DNA of 64,000 nucleotides from Chondrinema litorale. GTDB taxonomy: Bacteria > Bacteroidota > Bacteroidia > Cytophagales > Flammeovirgaceae. Of this stretch, positions 32,930 through 43,174 are shown piece after piece. Under the pieces are notes generated by a model. It had not been told where the DNA came from. It did no database searches and saw nothing but the letters and a program-made list of their open reading frames with translations. How positions within the stretch are numbered: position 1 is the stretch's first letter; every line of letters begins with the position of its first letter. The stretch is taken from the NCBI RefSeq assembly GCF_026250525.1, contig NZ_CP111046.1, positions 248,001 to 312,000 on the forward strand. Direction: 5' to 3'. The position numbers and the translations under genes were made by a program.

Positions 32930-35920
32930 ATGAAGAGAGTTTTTAAAATCTTCTTTATTACCATATTGGTATTATTAACCCTATTTATAGGGCTAATAGT
33001 AACTGCTTTGGTAATGGAAGATAAAATCACAAAACTTGCAGTTTCCGAGGTAAGTGAATATTTAGATGCTCCATTGGGTATGGAAAGTGTATCTTTCACG
33101 CTTATAAAAGAATTTCCTCTGGCTACTGTGCAGTTTAATGGATTATGGTTGGGAAGCAGATTAAACGATAGTGATTCCAGTGCAGTACAGTCTATAGATA
33201 CTTTAGCCCGCTTCGATAAGCTATATGTTTCAGTTTTATCAGAACCTTTGCTAGATAATATTTTTAGAGTTCGAGAAATAGAGGTAAGTGGCGGATATTT
33301 AAAATATGAAGTTGACACAGCAGGTGTATCATGTTTTGATTTCCTCATTAATCAAGATACCACAGTAACAACTGTAGAAGACACCACATCAACAGCATTA
33401 AACTTTGCACTTAAAAAGTTAACTCTTAAAGATTTAACTTGCTATTACAAAGACGATCTAAACAAGGCTGAAGCAAAAGCTTATATTCAAGATATAAAGG
33501 GTAGTGCTTTTCTAGATAGCCTTAGAATGGACATTGTATCTGAGGGAATTATACAATTGACAAATTGTAAGTTTGATGATACCAATCTGTACAAAATGGC
33601 TCAGACAGATTTGGACTTTTCCATCAAATACATTTCTGATTCCATCGCAATTGAAAAACTGCAAATAAATACAGAAGGTGCAGCACTTGGGTTAAACGGA
33701 ACAGTTGTACTCAGAGAAGAAGGTGTAACAGACACCGATTTAGCAATTACAGCTACAAACTTTAATCTGAAAGAACTAATCAAGTACGCGCCTCAACAGT
33801 ATATTACAGAGTATCAGCTAAGCCAATTAGCCGGAATACTGAACCTACAAGCAGATGTAAAAGGCATTGTTTCTGACACAAAATTGCCTTTGGTAAATGG
33901 TAAATTTGATTTTTCAGATGGACATGTTAAGTGGGCAGACTATCCTGCTATAGATAACTTCTTTATAAAAGGTTCTGCAACAAATGGTTACTTGCGAACT
34001 AATGCTAGTACTTCCATCACGATTGATACATTTAACCTCACCACCAATAATGATATGCTGGCTCTAAAAGGCTCTGTATCAAACATAGACCATCCTGAAT
34101 ATGATGTTGTCACTAGCCTAAATGTGAAGTTGGGTAAATGGAAAGCTTATGTTCCAGATTCTTTAGTAAAAGATTTCGATGGTTACATCAATTTGGCGAT
34201 GAAAACAAAAGGTGTTTTGCCAGATTCAATCACCGATGATTTTACAGATTATGTATTGCAAAACACACAAGCATCATTGCAATTTGATAGTTTAAATGTA
34301 GATTTAGATTCATCACTTTCTCTACAAAACCTAGCAGGAAAACTGAGCTATGAAAGTAATGAGTTACTATTAGATGGATTTGAAATTGATCTACCAGAAT
34401 ACGATCTTTCTCTTAAAAATGAATCTTTAAGAGCTATTTGGGAGGGTTCTATCAATAAACTGGATCAGCTTAAACTCAATCTGTTCGTAAAAAACTTTTC
34501 TACTCCCGGTTTATTAATGAATGGAAAAGTCTCTGTAAAAAACCTGAACCATCCGACCTTTGTAGTACAAGATACCTTTATGGTAAACTTGCCGAAGCTA
34601 AAGAAATTTATTCCAGATTCTGTGTTGAACGATATTGATGGAAATATTTATGCTTTTATACATACACAAGGTACACTGAACCTAGATTCTATTTCAGAGC
34701 AAATTATGGATATTGTTTATGATAACAGCACTTTATATGCTGAATTTGAGGATATCTCAGTTGACTTGCCTGAAACAGATATGGATCTAAAGAAACTTTC
34801 TGCAAAGGTGAATGTAAATCCAAAGAAAGTTTCTATCTACAACCTCTCTGGTAGCTATAGCGATATTCCCTTTAAATCTGATACCACGCTGATCACCAAC
34901 TTGTATAATACCATTTTAAAAGATAAACCTGGTACGCTGCAAATCGAAGGTGTTTGGCGATTAGAAGATTTAAATTATGCTGAATTGATGGAGACATTTG
35001 TTGGTTCTGATAGTTCCAGCGAAGAACCAACTTCAGAGACAGAAGTAGTAGTAGGCAAAGATGGCAATGAGGTTGATAAAGAACCGACTTGGGATATGGA
35101 TTACGAAGTGAAGGGAAGGATTTATGTAAATAGCTTCCAATACAATAATGCATTACTAGAAAAAATTACCACTAAGTTTAAAATTACACCCGAGACTTAT
35201 GTGTTTGATCAGTTATTTGTAAATGCTTTTGATGGTAGTATGAATTCATCTATGAATATCATTCTCAGAGAAGATACCATGAAAATAGATATGAGAAATC
35301 AGATTTATAAGATGGATATCAGAAAGCTACTGCACGATATGGATAATTTTGGCCAGACAGATTTAATGGATAAGCACTTAACCGGTATTTTGTCTACAGA
35401 AGCATTTTATACTCAGTTTCAGATGGTTGGCGATTCTATATACTATCCTAATATGAAAGTGTCGGGTGATTTTACACTTGAAAAAGGAGGCTTTTATAAT
35501 TATGAGCCTGTAAGCTCTATGTCATCCTTAATTCCTGGTGTAAAAAGTCTGGATACCTTAGTTTTCGAAACTATTGAGAGCCACCTATTTATCTTAGAAA
35601 ATAAAATGTATGTTCCCAAAACTAGCATTAACACAAATGCATTTTCTGAAATTTCGGTGGTTGGTATGCAAAGTTTTGGAGAAGATTATACGTATCGAGT
35701 AGCTGTTCGTTTGCGAGATTTCATTATAGGAAAGAGTAAGAAAGACAAGGATAAAAAACCTAAATACCTTAAAGCAACTAGTATAGATGGTAAAAGCACG
35801 AATTTTTTTGATACAGAAGAAAATCAACAAAAGATGGGAATAGATATTAGATCGAAGGAGCGGTTATTAAAACTAAGATTTTATCCTTCGATGTTTGTAT
35901 TTGATACTGGCGTAAAATAA
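32930..35920 (+). CDS. AsmA family protein
   Basis: A 996-residue envelope protein with one N-terminal TM segment (about 5-27) and a very long, repetitive beta-rich periplasmic part. The start begins MKRVFKIFFIT; a TTG two codons upstream is less likely. AsmA features include the post-TM stretch KLAVSEVSEYLDAPLGMESVSFTLIKEFP, repeated blocks of the type FDSLNVDLDSSLSLQNLAGKL, and a C-terminal conserved region. AsmA/TamB-like proteins form long grooved structures associated with moving phospholipid to, or assembling, the outer membrane. The KKDKDKKPKYLKATSIDGKS tail is lysine-rich. It is followed after 77 bp by a TlpA-like gene on the same strand. Confidence 0.85.
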   Translation: MKRVFKIFFITILVLLTLFIGLIVTALVMEDKITKLAVSEVSEYLDAPLGMESVSFTLIKEFPLATVQFNGLWLGSRLNDSDSSAVQSIDTLARFDKLYVSVLSEPLLDNIFRVREIEVSGGYLKYEVDTAGVSCFDFLINQDTTVTTVEDTTSTALNFALKKLTLKDLTCYYKDDLNKAEAKAYIQDIKGSAFLDSLRMDIVSEGIIQLTNCKFDDTNLYKMAQTDLDFSIKYISDSIAIEKLQINTEGAALGLNGTVVLREEGVTDTDLAITATNFNLKELIKYAPQQYITEYQLSQLAGILNLQADVKGIVSDTKLPLVNGKFDFSDGHVKWADYPAIDNFFIKGSATNGYLRTNASTSITIDTFNLTTNNDMLALKGSVSNIDHPEYDVVTSLNVKLGKWKAYVPDSLVKDFDGYINLAMKTKGVLPDSITDDFTDYVLQNTQASLQFDSLNVDLDSSLSLQNLAGKLSYESNELLLDGFEIDLPEYDLSLKNESLRAIWEGSINKLDQLKLNLFVKNFSTPGLLMNGKVSVKNLNHPTFVVQDTFMVNLPKLKKFIPDSVLNDIDGNIYAFIHTQGTLNLDSISEQIMDIVYDNSTLYAEFEDISVDLPETDMDLKKLSAKVNVNPKKVSIYNLSGSYSDIPFKSDTTLITNLYNTILKDKPGTLQIEGVWRLEDLNYAELMETFVGSDSSSEEPTSETEVVVGKDGNEVDKEPTWDMDYEVKGRIYVNSFQYNNALLEKITTKFKITPETYVFDQLFVNAFDGSMNSSMNIILREDTMKIDMRNQIYKMDIRKLLHDMDNFGQTDLMDKHLTGILSTEAFYTQFQMVGDSIYYPNMKVSGDFTLEKGGFYNYEPVSSMSSLIPGVKSLDTLVFETIESHLFILENKMYVPKTSINTNAFSEISVVGMQSFGEDYTYRVAVRLRDFIIGKSKKDKDKKPKYLKATSIDGKSTNFFDTEENQQKMGIDIRSKERLLKLRFYPSMFVFDTGVK

Positions 35921-35997
35921 CCTTTTGCAAAAAAAGTTAGTATAACTATGCATTCTTAAAATCTGCTATAACTATTAATTAACATAACTCTGATCGA

Positions 35998-36519
35998 ATG
36001 AAGTTTTATTTAATCTTGGCATTTAGCTTTTTAACATTGGCTGTATCAGCTCAAGAACTCAAAGTGGGAGATACAGCACCAGACATTATTATGAAAGATG
36101 TAAATGGTCAAGAAATAAAATTATCATCTTTAAGAGGGAAAGTAGTCTTAATAGACTTTTGGGCTGCTTGGTGTAAGCCTTGCCGAATGGAAAACCGCAA
36201 TTTGGTAAAGGTTTATGAAGAATATAAAGATGAAGAATTTGATAACGGACAGGGTTTTACCATATTCAGTGTTTCGCTTGATAACAAAGAAGCCCCTTGG
36301 AAAAAAGCAATTGCAAATGACAATTTAGTTTGGGAACACCATGTAAGTGATCTGCAAGGTTGGGATAATGCAGCTGCTCAATTATATCAAGTAAGAAGTA
36401 TTCCGCAGAGTTATCTAATTGATGGCTCTGGTAAAATAATTAAAATAAATCCTAGAGGTGGAGCTTTGGAAAGATCACTCAAAAAAGTAACTAAATCTTC
36501 AGGTTTTTGGAGTTGGTAA
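35998..36519 (+). CDS. TlpA-like periplasmic thioredoxin/thiol-disulfide oxidoreductase
   Basis: A 173-residue exported thioredoxin-fold protein. It has signal peptide MKFYLILAFSFLTLAVSAQ and the redox motif WCKPC with Cys59 and Cys62 after strand VVLIDFWAAW. The cis-Pro region is SIPQSYLIDGSGKI. This is the AhpC/TSA-TlpA/ResA branch, which reduces or shuffles disulfides in exported proteins. It is convergent with a small cysteine-rich lipoprotein gene 47 bp away, which could be a redox client, although nothing beyond proximity shows this. The stop codon lies inside the stem of its own terminator hairpin. Confidence 0.92.
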   Translation: MKFYLILAFSFLTLAVSAQELKVGDTAPDIIMKDVNGQEIKLSSLRGKVVLIDFWAAWCKPCRMENRNLVKVYEEYKDEEFDNGQGFTIFSVSLDNKEAPWKKAIANDNLVWEHHVSDLQGWDNAAAQLYQVRSIPQSYLIDGSGKIIKINPRGGALERSLKKVTKSSGFWSW

Positions 36520-36550
36520 ACCAAATGGTTTACCAACTCTATAATTTTTT
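36511..36550. terminator. Terminator overlapping the end of the TlpA-like gene
   Basis: A 12-bp perfect stem AGTTGGTAAACC (36511-36522) pairs with 36527-36538 around a 4-nt AAAT loop, and a T run follows at 36545-36550. The TAA stop (36517-36519) is within the 5' arm. The convergent gene on the minus strand ends at 36567. Confidence 0.85.
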
Positions 36551-36566
36551 CTTCAAAATGGAATAA

Positions 36567-36893
36567 TTATTCTAATCCACTTCTGGCTCTCGCTACCAAA
36601 TCCAATAATTGTAATTTTACCTCCTCCAAATCTGAATTAGCAGCATATCTACCGCCAGAGGTTGTACAACCTAAATCTTCTGCCAATTGGTCTAATTCGC
36701 TTTCTTGATATTCTTTTCCATCATACTCATAAGTACAAGAAGTCTCATCGCAACAAGCTGTTACATTTTTTGCTGTGCATATTTCATCCTGAGAGCACGA
36801 TTCAACTGGATCCTCTTCGCTATCGCAACTGTTTAAGCCAATAATAATAGCTGCAAATACAAATAGTAGTTTAAAGAAATTGCTTTTTTTCAT
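36567..36893 (-). CDS. Small cysteine-rich lipoprotein
   Basis: I chose the ATG at 36893 (MKKSNFFKLLFVFAAIIIGLNSC), because it gives a standard lipoprotein signal; the longer frame from 36962 adds an unlikely N-terminus. The mature 108-codon product carries six further cysteines in the spacing C-x5-C-x7-CC-x4-C and one more near residue 85. An acidic Glu/Asp-rich part (YQESELDQLAEDLG) follows, and it ends in a helical Leu-rich tail. I do not recognise the family. The cysteine pattern could form disulfides or bind a metal. It is convergent with a TlpA-type thioredoxin. Confidence 0.65.
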   Translation of the reverse strand: MKKSNFFKLLFVFAAIIIGLNSCDSEEDPVESCSQDEICTAKNVTACCDETSCTYEYDGKEYQESELDQLAEDLGCTTSGGRYAANSDLEEVKLQLLDLVARARSGLE

Positions 36894-37322
36894 AACTGTG
36901 TAAAAAATTAAAAATGCATTTAGACTACAAAAACGAACTAAATGAGTCATTGATATTTTCAATTTTAAGAAAATCTCGAAATGGCTGTTATAGTTTATTT
37001 TACCTAAACTTCAATAAAAAATAGAGCGAAATATATTATCAATTACAAAAATTAAACCTTAAGAATCAAACATCAATATTAAATTAATTCGATAATTACT
37101 TTAATCGGAAACACATATTTTAAAAAGTAAACCCATAGATTTTATCTATTATCGAACATCCTTCTCACTTAGTTAAAACATCTTTCTCAAAATCATAATT
37201 CTGCTACAAAAACCTCAATCCAGATAAGGGCAAGTTCATTCCTAAATATGGCAGTTTCCTTACGAATTCCCTTAAACCATGCCCAATACCCTGCTAGCAT
37301 TGCAGAAACAGATAATTTAACT
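36894..37322. other. Intergenic region upstream of the TonB receptor
   Basis: An AT-rich divergent gap of 429 bp. An in-frame ATG at 37248 would add 25 residues without export features to the receptor and is probably not used. No repeat, RNA motif or clear -33/-7 pair was seen. Confidence 0.4.
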
Positions 37323-39755
37323 ATGAAGAAAAGAACTGTACTTATAATGACAATGCTTATAGCATTTGTCTTGCAGGCTCAGGCGCAAAAGTTTAATCTC
37401 AGCGGCAAAGTAGTCGATGAGGCAAACGGAGAAGCCTTAGCCTATGCCGCAGTAGGTGTAAAGGATTTAAGCATTGGTACAACCACCAATGCAGACGGCT
37501 TTTTTACACTACTCAACCTGCCCTCAGACGATCTCACTTTAACCATTCAGTATGTGGGTTACAATACCTCTGAGGTGGCCATCAAAGATGTAAAAAATCA
37601 AAATCCACTGATAATTAAACTGAGTATCTCTGAACAGATGCTGCAAGAAGTGGTAGTGAGTGGTTCAAATCTGGATAACCAGATGATTAGAGCCACTGAC
37701 AAAATTAGCCAGATAAGTATTTCTCCAGAAGCACTCAATGCTTTGCCAAGCATGGGAGAAAAAGATATCTTCCGAAGTATACAGTTATTACCGGGAGTAA
37801 GTGGCACCAACGAAGCTTCATCTGGACTGTACGTTCGCGGAGGTACACCTGATCAAAACCTGATTGTGTTCGATGGTTTTACAGTCTATCACGTAGATCA
37901 CTTTTATGGCTTTTTTAGTGCTTTTAATCCAAATGCAGTAAAGAATGTGCAACTCCACAAAGGTGGTTTCGAAGCCAAATATGGTGGACGACTTTCTAGT
38001 GTAATGGAGCTAACAGGTAAAACCGGAAACCAAAATAAATTTTCTGGCGGAGCTGCCATAGGAGCCATTAGTGCAAATGCTTATTTAGAGATACCTATTG
38101 GCGATAATGTGAATTTATTTGTAGCAGGTAGAAGGTCATACACAGATATTATCACCAGTGGAATCTACAACGATATTTTCGATTTGTATAATGATGATGA
38201 TTCCAACATTGCTTCACAAGCTTCTCAAAATCAAACGCAATCAAGATCAGGAAGGGGAAGCACTCAGCAAGAAGAAACTGAGCCAACTTTCTTTTTCTAC
38301 GATGCCAATGTAAAATTAAGCTTTAGACCTTCTACCAAAGATGTAATTTCACTTTCGTACTACAGCGGAAAAGATGATCTGGATAACTCTCGATTTAGCT
38401 CAAACAGTTTCGAAGATAACAATGGAGAAACTTCGCTTATCGAAACTGATGTAACCGATTTGCTGCAATGGGGAAACGTAGGAACCAGTTTGCGTTGGGC
38501 TCGCCAATGGAATGACCGATTCTACTCCACAGTAGTAACCAGTTTTTCTAATTATTTCAGTGATCGTGACCGTATTAGTGATGTTTTGATAGACCGAGAA
38601 GATTCGGTGATTAACCGCAGTGTTGGAACAGTAGAAGTAAATGACCTTTTCGATTATTCATTTGCCATCAACAACGAATATCTCATTAGCCAAAAACATA
38701 CAATGGAGTTTGGTGTACAATCGATTTTCAATGATATCTCATACTCATTAACCGCCAATGATACATTAAACCTGATTGAAGAAGATAACGATGGTGTACA
38801 AGTAGCAGCCTATTTACAAGATACTTGGGAGGTTAATAATCAGCTTACTTTAATAGGAGGTATTCGTTCGAGCTATTTCGATGTAACAGACAAATTCTAT
38901 TACGAACCTCGGGTTTCAGCTGCATTTAAAGTAACTCCAAAGTTCAAATTAAAAGCGGCATGGGGCAGATATTACCAGTTTGTAAACCGAATTGTGCGTG
39001 AAGATGTATCTCAAGGTAGCCGCGATTTTTGGCTCTTAGCAGACGACTTAAACAGCCCAGTAAGTTTCTCTAGGCACTTAATCGGTGGTTTTAGCTACGA
39101 AACAGATACTTGGCTTTTTGATGTAGAAGTCTACGATAAATCGCTTGATGGAATTGTGGAGTACAGCAACCGACAAGCTGCCACCAGTTTAGATGAGCTA
39201 GAAGATACCGATTATTTCTTTGATGGAACAGGTGTAGCCAGAGGTGTTGAATGGATGATACAAAAGAAATCGGGCAACTTTAAAGGTTGGGCAAGTTACA
39301 CATTGGGCGAAGTTGTGCACGATATTCCCGGAATTAGCGACGATCCTTACTATGCTTTGCATGACACTAGACACGAAGTTAATCTGGTCGGAACTTATGA
39401 AATCGGCAAATGGGATTTTGGAGCAACTTGGGTATTTGGTACCGGAAAACCTTATACAGCTCCTTATGGCGAGTACCAATTAACCACACTCGATGGCACC
39501 ACCTACAATTACATCAGTGTGGGAGCGAAGAACTCTTTCCGATTGCCAGATTACCATAGACTAGACATGTCTGTAAACTACAAATTCAAACTAGGATCAA
39601 CAGGAAGTGGTCAAGTTGGTCTTTCTCTTTTCAACCTTTACGACCGCAAAAACATCTGGTACAAAGAATTTTTGGTAGAGGAAGAAGAAGTGATTGAAAC
39701 CGATGTAAACCTAATTGGATTTACGCCAAACCTTAATGTAAGTGTAAAATTTTAA
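37323..39755 (+). CDS. TonB-dependent receptor with carboxypeptidase-regulatory-like domain
   Basis: An outer-membrane active transporter of 810 residues. The ATG at 37323 yields signal peptide MKKRTVLIMTMLIAFVLQAQAQ. A carboxypeptidase-D-regulatory-like beta-sandwich (about 24-108: LSGKVVDEANGEALAYAAVGV) precedes the plug (about 115-235, with MGEKDIFRSIQLLPGVSG and LYVRGGTPDQNLIVFDGF) and then the barrel ending in LNVSVKF. The stop TAA shares a base with the next ATG. Coupling with a DUF4249 lipoprotein is a frequent arrangement in this phylum and suggests a receptor/surface-lipoprotein pair. The ligand is unknown; siderophore, peptide or glycan are all possible. Confidence 0.92.
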   Translation: MKKRTVLIMTMLIAFVLQAQAQKFNLSGKVVDEANGEALAYAAVGVKDLSIGTTTNADGFFTLLNLPSDDLTLTIQYVGYNTSEVAIKDVKNQNPLIIKLSISEQMLQEVVVSGSNLDNQMIRATDKISQISISPEALNALPSMGEKDIFRSIQLLPGVSGTNEASSGLYVRGGTPDQNLIVFDGFTVYHVDHFYGFFSAFNPNAVKNVQLHKGGFEAKYGGRLSSVMELTGKTGNQNKFSGGAAIGAISANAYLEIPIGDNVNLFVAGRRSYTDIITSGIYNDIFDLYNDDDSNIASQASQNQTQSRSGRGSTQQEETEPTFFFYDANVKLSFRPSTKDVISLSYYSGKDDLDNSRFSSNSFEDNNGETSLIETDVTDLLQWGNVGTSLRWARQWNDRFYSTVVTSFSNYFSDRDRISDVLIDREDSVINRSVGTVEVNDLFDYSFAINNEYLISQKHTMEFGVQSIFNDISYSLTANDTLNLIEEDNDGVQVAAYLQDTWEVNNQLTLIGGIRSSYFDVTDKFYYEPRVSAAFKVTPKFKLKAAWGRYYQFVNRIVREDVSQGSRDFWLLADDLNSPVSFSRHLIGGFSYETDTWLFDVEVYDKSLDGIVEYSNRQAATSLDELEDTDYFFDGTGVARGVEWMIQKKSGNFKGWASYTLGEVVHDIPGISDDPYYALHDTRHEVNLVGTYEIGKWDFGATWVFGTGKPYTAPYGEYQLTTLDGTTYNYISVGAKNSFRLPDYHRLDMSVNYKFKLGSTGSGQVGLSLFNLYDRKNIWYKEFLVEEEEVIETDVNLIGFTPNLNVSVKF

Positions 39756-40597
39756 TGAGCATAAAAATGAAAAACAGCCTATTCAAATTCCTTATAATCA
39801 TTATTTCTGGTTCATGGATATTGGCCTGTGAAGAAGTGCCAGAATTCGAATTAGATGATACCTTGCCTGTTGTAGAAGCATTTCTGTACATGGGAGATGA
39901 GGTGGACGATATAAAAATTTCAGAAGTAGTTCCTTTCGAATCATCAGTAGAAAATAATGAAATTGATGGTTTAGACATAGAAATCATATGGAAAGGTCAG
40001 TCCTATGCCTTGGTAAATGCAGATAGTGGAGGTGGAAAATATTATTATCCCGGCGATGACTTGGAGATTCTCAGTGGTGAGACTTATGAGATTAGTTTTC
40101 TGTACGAAGGAGAAATGATTACTTCTAGTACTACTGTTCCGCCGGCACCAGATAATTTAGAACTATCTACCGATGCGCTTGAATTACCACAGTTAGTCGA
40201 CATATTCGATATCAGAGATTTGGCTCAGAGTGGAAATAGCAACGTAAATGTGGAATGGAGCAATCCAAATGGAGATTATTATTATTTGGTAATCGAAAAC
40301 ATAGAAAGTGATCCAGAACCAATTGATGTAAATGATATTTTGAGTTTCAACTTCGAGTTTACATCTGTTCCAACTCAAAACGATTTCTTCACCTTAATTC
40401 CCTTTGTGCATTTTACACAGTTTGGCACACATAGAATTATTCTGTACCGAGTAAATGAAGAATATGCCTTGCTTTACGAGACTATTCAACAAGACTCGCG
40501 CGACTTAAACGAACCTTATACCAATATCGACAATGGTGTAGGAATCTTTTCTGGCTTTGCCAGCGATACCGTCTATCTGGAAATCAACATGCAATAA
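39755..40597 (+). CDS. DUF4249 lipoprotein
   Basis: A 280-residue lipoprotein whose signal peptide ends at Cys25 (SGSWILAC). The mature part (CEEVPEFELDDTLPVVEAFL onward) is beta-rich and shows the DUF4249 start, with early LPVVEAFLYMGD and later SGETYEISFLYEG and TTVPPAPD segments. DUF4249 proteins are regularly encoded beside TonB receptors and presumably act with them at the cell surface; no biochemical role is established. Translation is coupled to the receptor by a TAATG junction. ATG at 39767 is an alternative start. Confidence 0.82.
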   Translation: MSIKMKNSLFKFLIIIISGSWILACEEVPEFELDDTLPVVEAFLYMGDEVDDIKISEVVPFESSVENNEIDGLDIEIIWKGQSYALVNADSGGGKYYYPGDDLEILSGETYEISFLYEGEMITSSTTVPPAPDNLELSTDALELPQLVDIFDIRDLAQSGNSNVNVEWSNPNGDYYYLVIENIESDPEPIDVNDILSFNFEFTSVPTQNDFFTLIPFVHFTQFGTHRIILYRVNEEYALLYETIQQDSRDLNEPYTNIDNGVGIFSGFASDTVYLEINMQ

Positions 40598-40608
40598 CAA
40601 CCTGCAAA

Positions 40609-43062
40609 ATGAAAGCACAAATAATAAGCGCGATCTTGATTATTATACTAGCACCTTGTCTTATTTATAATTTGAGTGCGCAAGATTTGCCCAATCTAGA
40701 CATAGAAGGTGCCATTTACGGTGAGATTAGAGATAAGGAAAGTAACCAACCTATGGAATATGCGACAGTAGCACTTTATAGCCTTATGAAAAATGAAGCC
40801 GTAAAAGGTACTCTTACAGATGCCAAAGGACAGTTTGCACTCAAAGATTTAAGTCTAGGAATTTACAATTTGGAAATAAGTTTTATTGGCTACAAAAAGA
40901 CAAGAATCAATCAGATTTTGATACTGCCGAAGAAACCAGAAATCTACTTTGGGGAGATTCAACTCGAGCCAGATACAGAGCAATTAGAAGAAGTAGTAAT
41001 TACTGAACAAAGAGAAGATGTGGTATTTAAAGCCGATCGAAAAGTGATCAATATCAGCAATATAATTACAGCACAGGGAGGCACATTGGTAGAAGCTTTG
41101 GAAAATCAACCCTCAGTAAAAACAGACATGAATGGGAATATGACACTCCGTGGGAGTTCTAATTTTACCGTGTTGGTAAACGGAAAACCTACAGCTTTAA
41201 GAGGGAGTGATGCACTACAGCAAATTCCGGCAAATACGGTAGAAAGCGTAGAAATTATCACAAATCCATCAGCTAAGTTCGATTCTGAGGGAGAAGTGGG
41301 TATTATCAATGTAATTACAAAAAAAGACTTCTCTGAGGGATTTAGCGGTGTTGTAAATGCCAGTGGTGGATTTACAGCTAATTGGCTCACAAGGTATTCT
41401 TCTGATGCTAGCTTCCAATTAACTCGGAATAAAATTACTTTTTCTACAGGCTTTAACATCCAATATACGCCTATGGAAGGTGAGGGCTCACGAATTAGAG
41501 AAAACTATGGCGAGAGTGATACTTTAATCAGAAATTCAGATATGGATATCGGTATCTATCGGAAGAATTATACATTTAAAACTGGTCTAACTTTCAATGT
41601 AGATACTCGAAACACTTTCACTTGGGATTTAAATATTGGCAAGTTAAAATTCGAACGTGAATTTGATTCTCAAACAACTGCCTTAACCAATACTTCACAA
41701 AATACAATTTCTAATTCTATCGCAGAAAATGACCGTAATTTCATTTCTTCATCCTTTGGCTACGATCATTTATTCGATTTGTCTTCGGGTCATAAATTTA
41801 GTGCGAATCTTTTCTATAAGGTTTCAGATGGAAATAAAGAAGATGTATTGATCGAAGAAGTTGCTAATACAGACTGGACAACAGGAGATTTAATTGTAGA
41901 TCAGCTTTCATTAGAAGATGGAACAGAAGATGAACTCAGGCTAAACCTCGATTATGTAAAGCCATTTGGCGAAGGGAATAATAGGTTAGAGTTGGGCTAT
42001 CAACTTAGGTATGAGACAAATGATTTAGACCAGAACATAGCTGTTACTTCAGTGGATGAAAACACTTCAACTGATAATAACATCCAACTAACAAGAAACA
42101 TCCATGCTTGGTATTTACAGTTTACTGGTGAAAAAGAATCTTTTGCTTATCAAATAGGTTTGAGACCAGAAATCACAGATCGGGAAATTGATCAGGCAGC
42201 AACAAGCAATACAGAAAGCTATTTCAATATATTTCCATCAGCCAATATCTCTTACAACTTTTCACAATTTAACCAGATAAAATTAGGCTACAGTAAACGT
42301 ATCAATCGTCCTGCTGTGCAACAGTTAAATCCTTATCTGCAATTAATTGACGAAAAGAGTCAGCGAAGCGGAAATGTTGAATTGCTACCAGAGTATGTAC
42401 ATTCTTTAGAATTAAGTGTGATCAAAAGATTTATGATGTCTTTTCTATCTGCCGAAATATTCTATCGACAAACAAATGACAAAATTAGTCCTGTATGGTT
42501 GGCACAAGAAAACGATTTGCTGTTGCTCTCTTACGATAACCTCGACAAAGATTATTCTTATGGTACGGAGATTCTGGCAAGTATGCAAATTAACGATTGG
42601 TGGCGAGTTAATGGCAGTACCAGCATTTATCGCTACAACATAAATGGAGATGTTTCTGGCGAAGAAGTAAATAACTCATCCAACTCGTGGAATGCACGTT
42701 TTGGCTCAACTTTCAGAATCTCAAAAACCAATACGGTTATTCAGTTTAATGTAATTTATAACAGTGAACTAGCCAGCTCACAAGGGCAACGCAAAGGCTT
42801 TTATGCAACCATGCTAGGTGTAAAACAACCTTTGTTTAAAAGTAAGTTAGATGCTGCTTTACAAGTGCGAGATGTGTTTAACATGATCAAATTCTCTAAT
42901 GTGAGTAGCAGCGAATACTTCTTGAATAGCATGGAGTTTTTGCCCTATACACCCGTGGTTTCTCTCAACCTGAGTTATCGCTTCAATAATTATAAAAAAA
43001 GGAGGAACATCAACGCTTCCGACATCAACGAGCTTGATTTCCAAAACGATTTCAACTTTTAG
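40609..43062 (+). CDS. TonB-dependent receptor-like outer-membrane beta-barrel protein (OMP_b-brl_3 type)
   Basis: An 817-residue outer-membrane protein. After signal peptide (about 1-25) comes a carboxypeptidase-regulatory-like domain (IYGEIRDKESNQPMEYATVAL, about 35-120). A plug-like domain (about 130-225: NIITAQGGTLVEALENQPSVKTDMNGN, NGKPTALRGSD) and a long barrel with C-terminal VSLNLSYRF follow. This is the family annotated as outer membrane beta-barrel (PF14905). It starts 11 bp after the DUF4249 stop codon and is likely in one operon with the preceding receptor. It ends with a run of polar residues after the last strand (INASDINELDFQNDFNF). Confidence 0.88.
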   Translation: MKAQIISAILIIILAPCLIYNLSAQDLPNLDIEGAIYGEIRDKESNQPMEYATVALYSLMKNEAVKGTLTDAKGQFALKDLSLGIYNLEISFIGYKKTRINQILILPKKPEIYFGEIQLEPDTEQLEEVVITEQREDVVFKADRKVINISNIITAQGGTLVEALENQPSVKTDMNGNMTLRGSSNFTVLVNGKPTALRGSDALQQIPANTVESVEIITNPSAKFDSEGEVGIINVITKKDFSEGFSGVVNASGGFTANWLTRYSSDASFQLTRNKITFSTGFNIQYTPMEGEGSRIRENYGESDTLIRNSDMDIGIYRKNYTFKTGLTFNVDTRNTFTWDLNIGKLKFEREFDSQTTALTNTSQNTISNSIAENDRNFISSSFGYDHLFDLSSGHKFSANLFYKVSDGNKEDVLIEEVANTDWTTGDLIVDQLSLEDGTEDELRLNLDYVKPFGEGNNRLELGYQLRYETNDLDQNIAVTSVDENTSTDNNIQLTRNIHAWYLQFTGEKESFAYQIGLRPEITDREIDQAATSNTESYFNIFPSANISYNFSQFNQIKLGYSKRINRPAVQQLNPYLQLIDEKSQRSGNVELLPEYVHSLELSVIKRFMMSFLSAEIFYRQTNDKISPVWLAQENDLLLLSYDNLDKDYSYGTEILASMQINDWWRVNGSTSIYRYNINGDVSGEEVNNSSNSWNARFGSTFRISKTNTVIQFNVIYNSELASSQGQRKGFYATMLGVKQPLFKSKLDAALQVRDVFNMIKFSNVSSSEYFLNSMEFLPYTPVVSLNLSYRFNNYKKRRNINASDINELDFQNDFNF

Positions 43063-43174
43063 TTCAACCCCGAATTTGTTCGGCTCATGGGCTCATTTAG
43101 CAGCTTTATTTGCTTAGTCTCTTTAGTGTAAATCAATAACAATTAACTATGTATAACCATAAAAATCAGTAAAA

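Noticed and set aside
32887..33348. A 153-codon minus-strand frame overlapping the AsmA gene start
   Set aside because: It is antisense to the conserved N-terminal part of AsmA and has a Ser/Thr-rich shadow composition without any domain.
36894..36962. Longer start of the cysteine-rich lipoprotein at 36962
   Set aside because: The internal ATG at 36893 gives a normal lipoprotein signal with a Cys at the right distance.
37248..37322. N-terminal extension of the TonB receptor from ATG 37248
   Set aside because: The extra 25 residues have no export features, while the ATG at 37323 begins a standard signal peptide.
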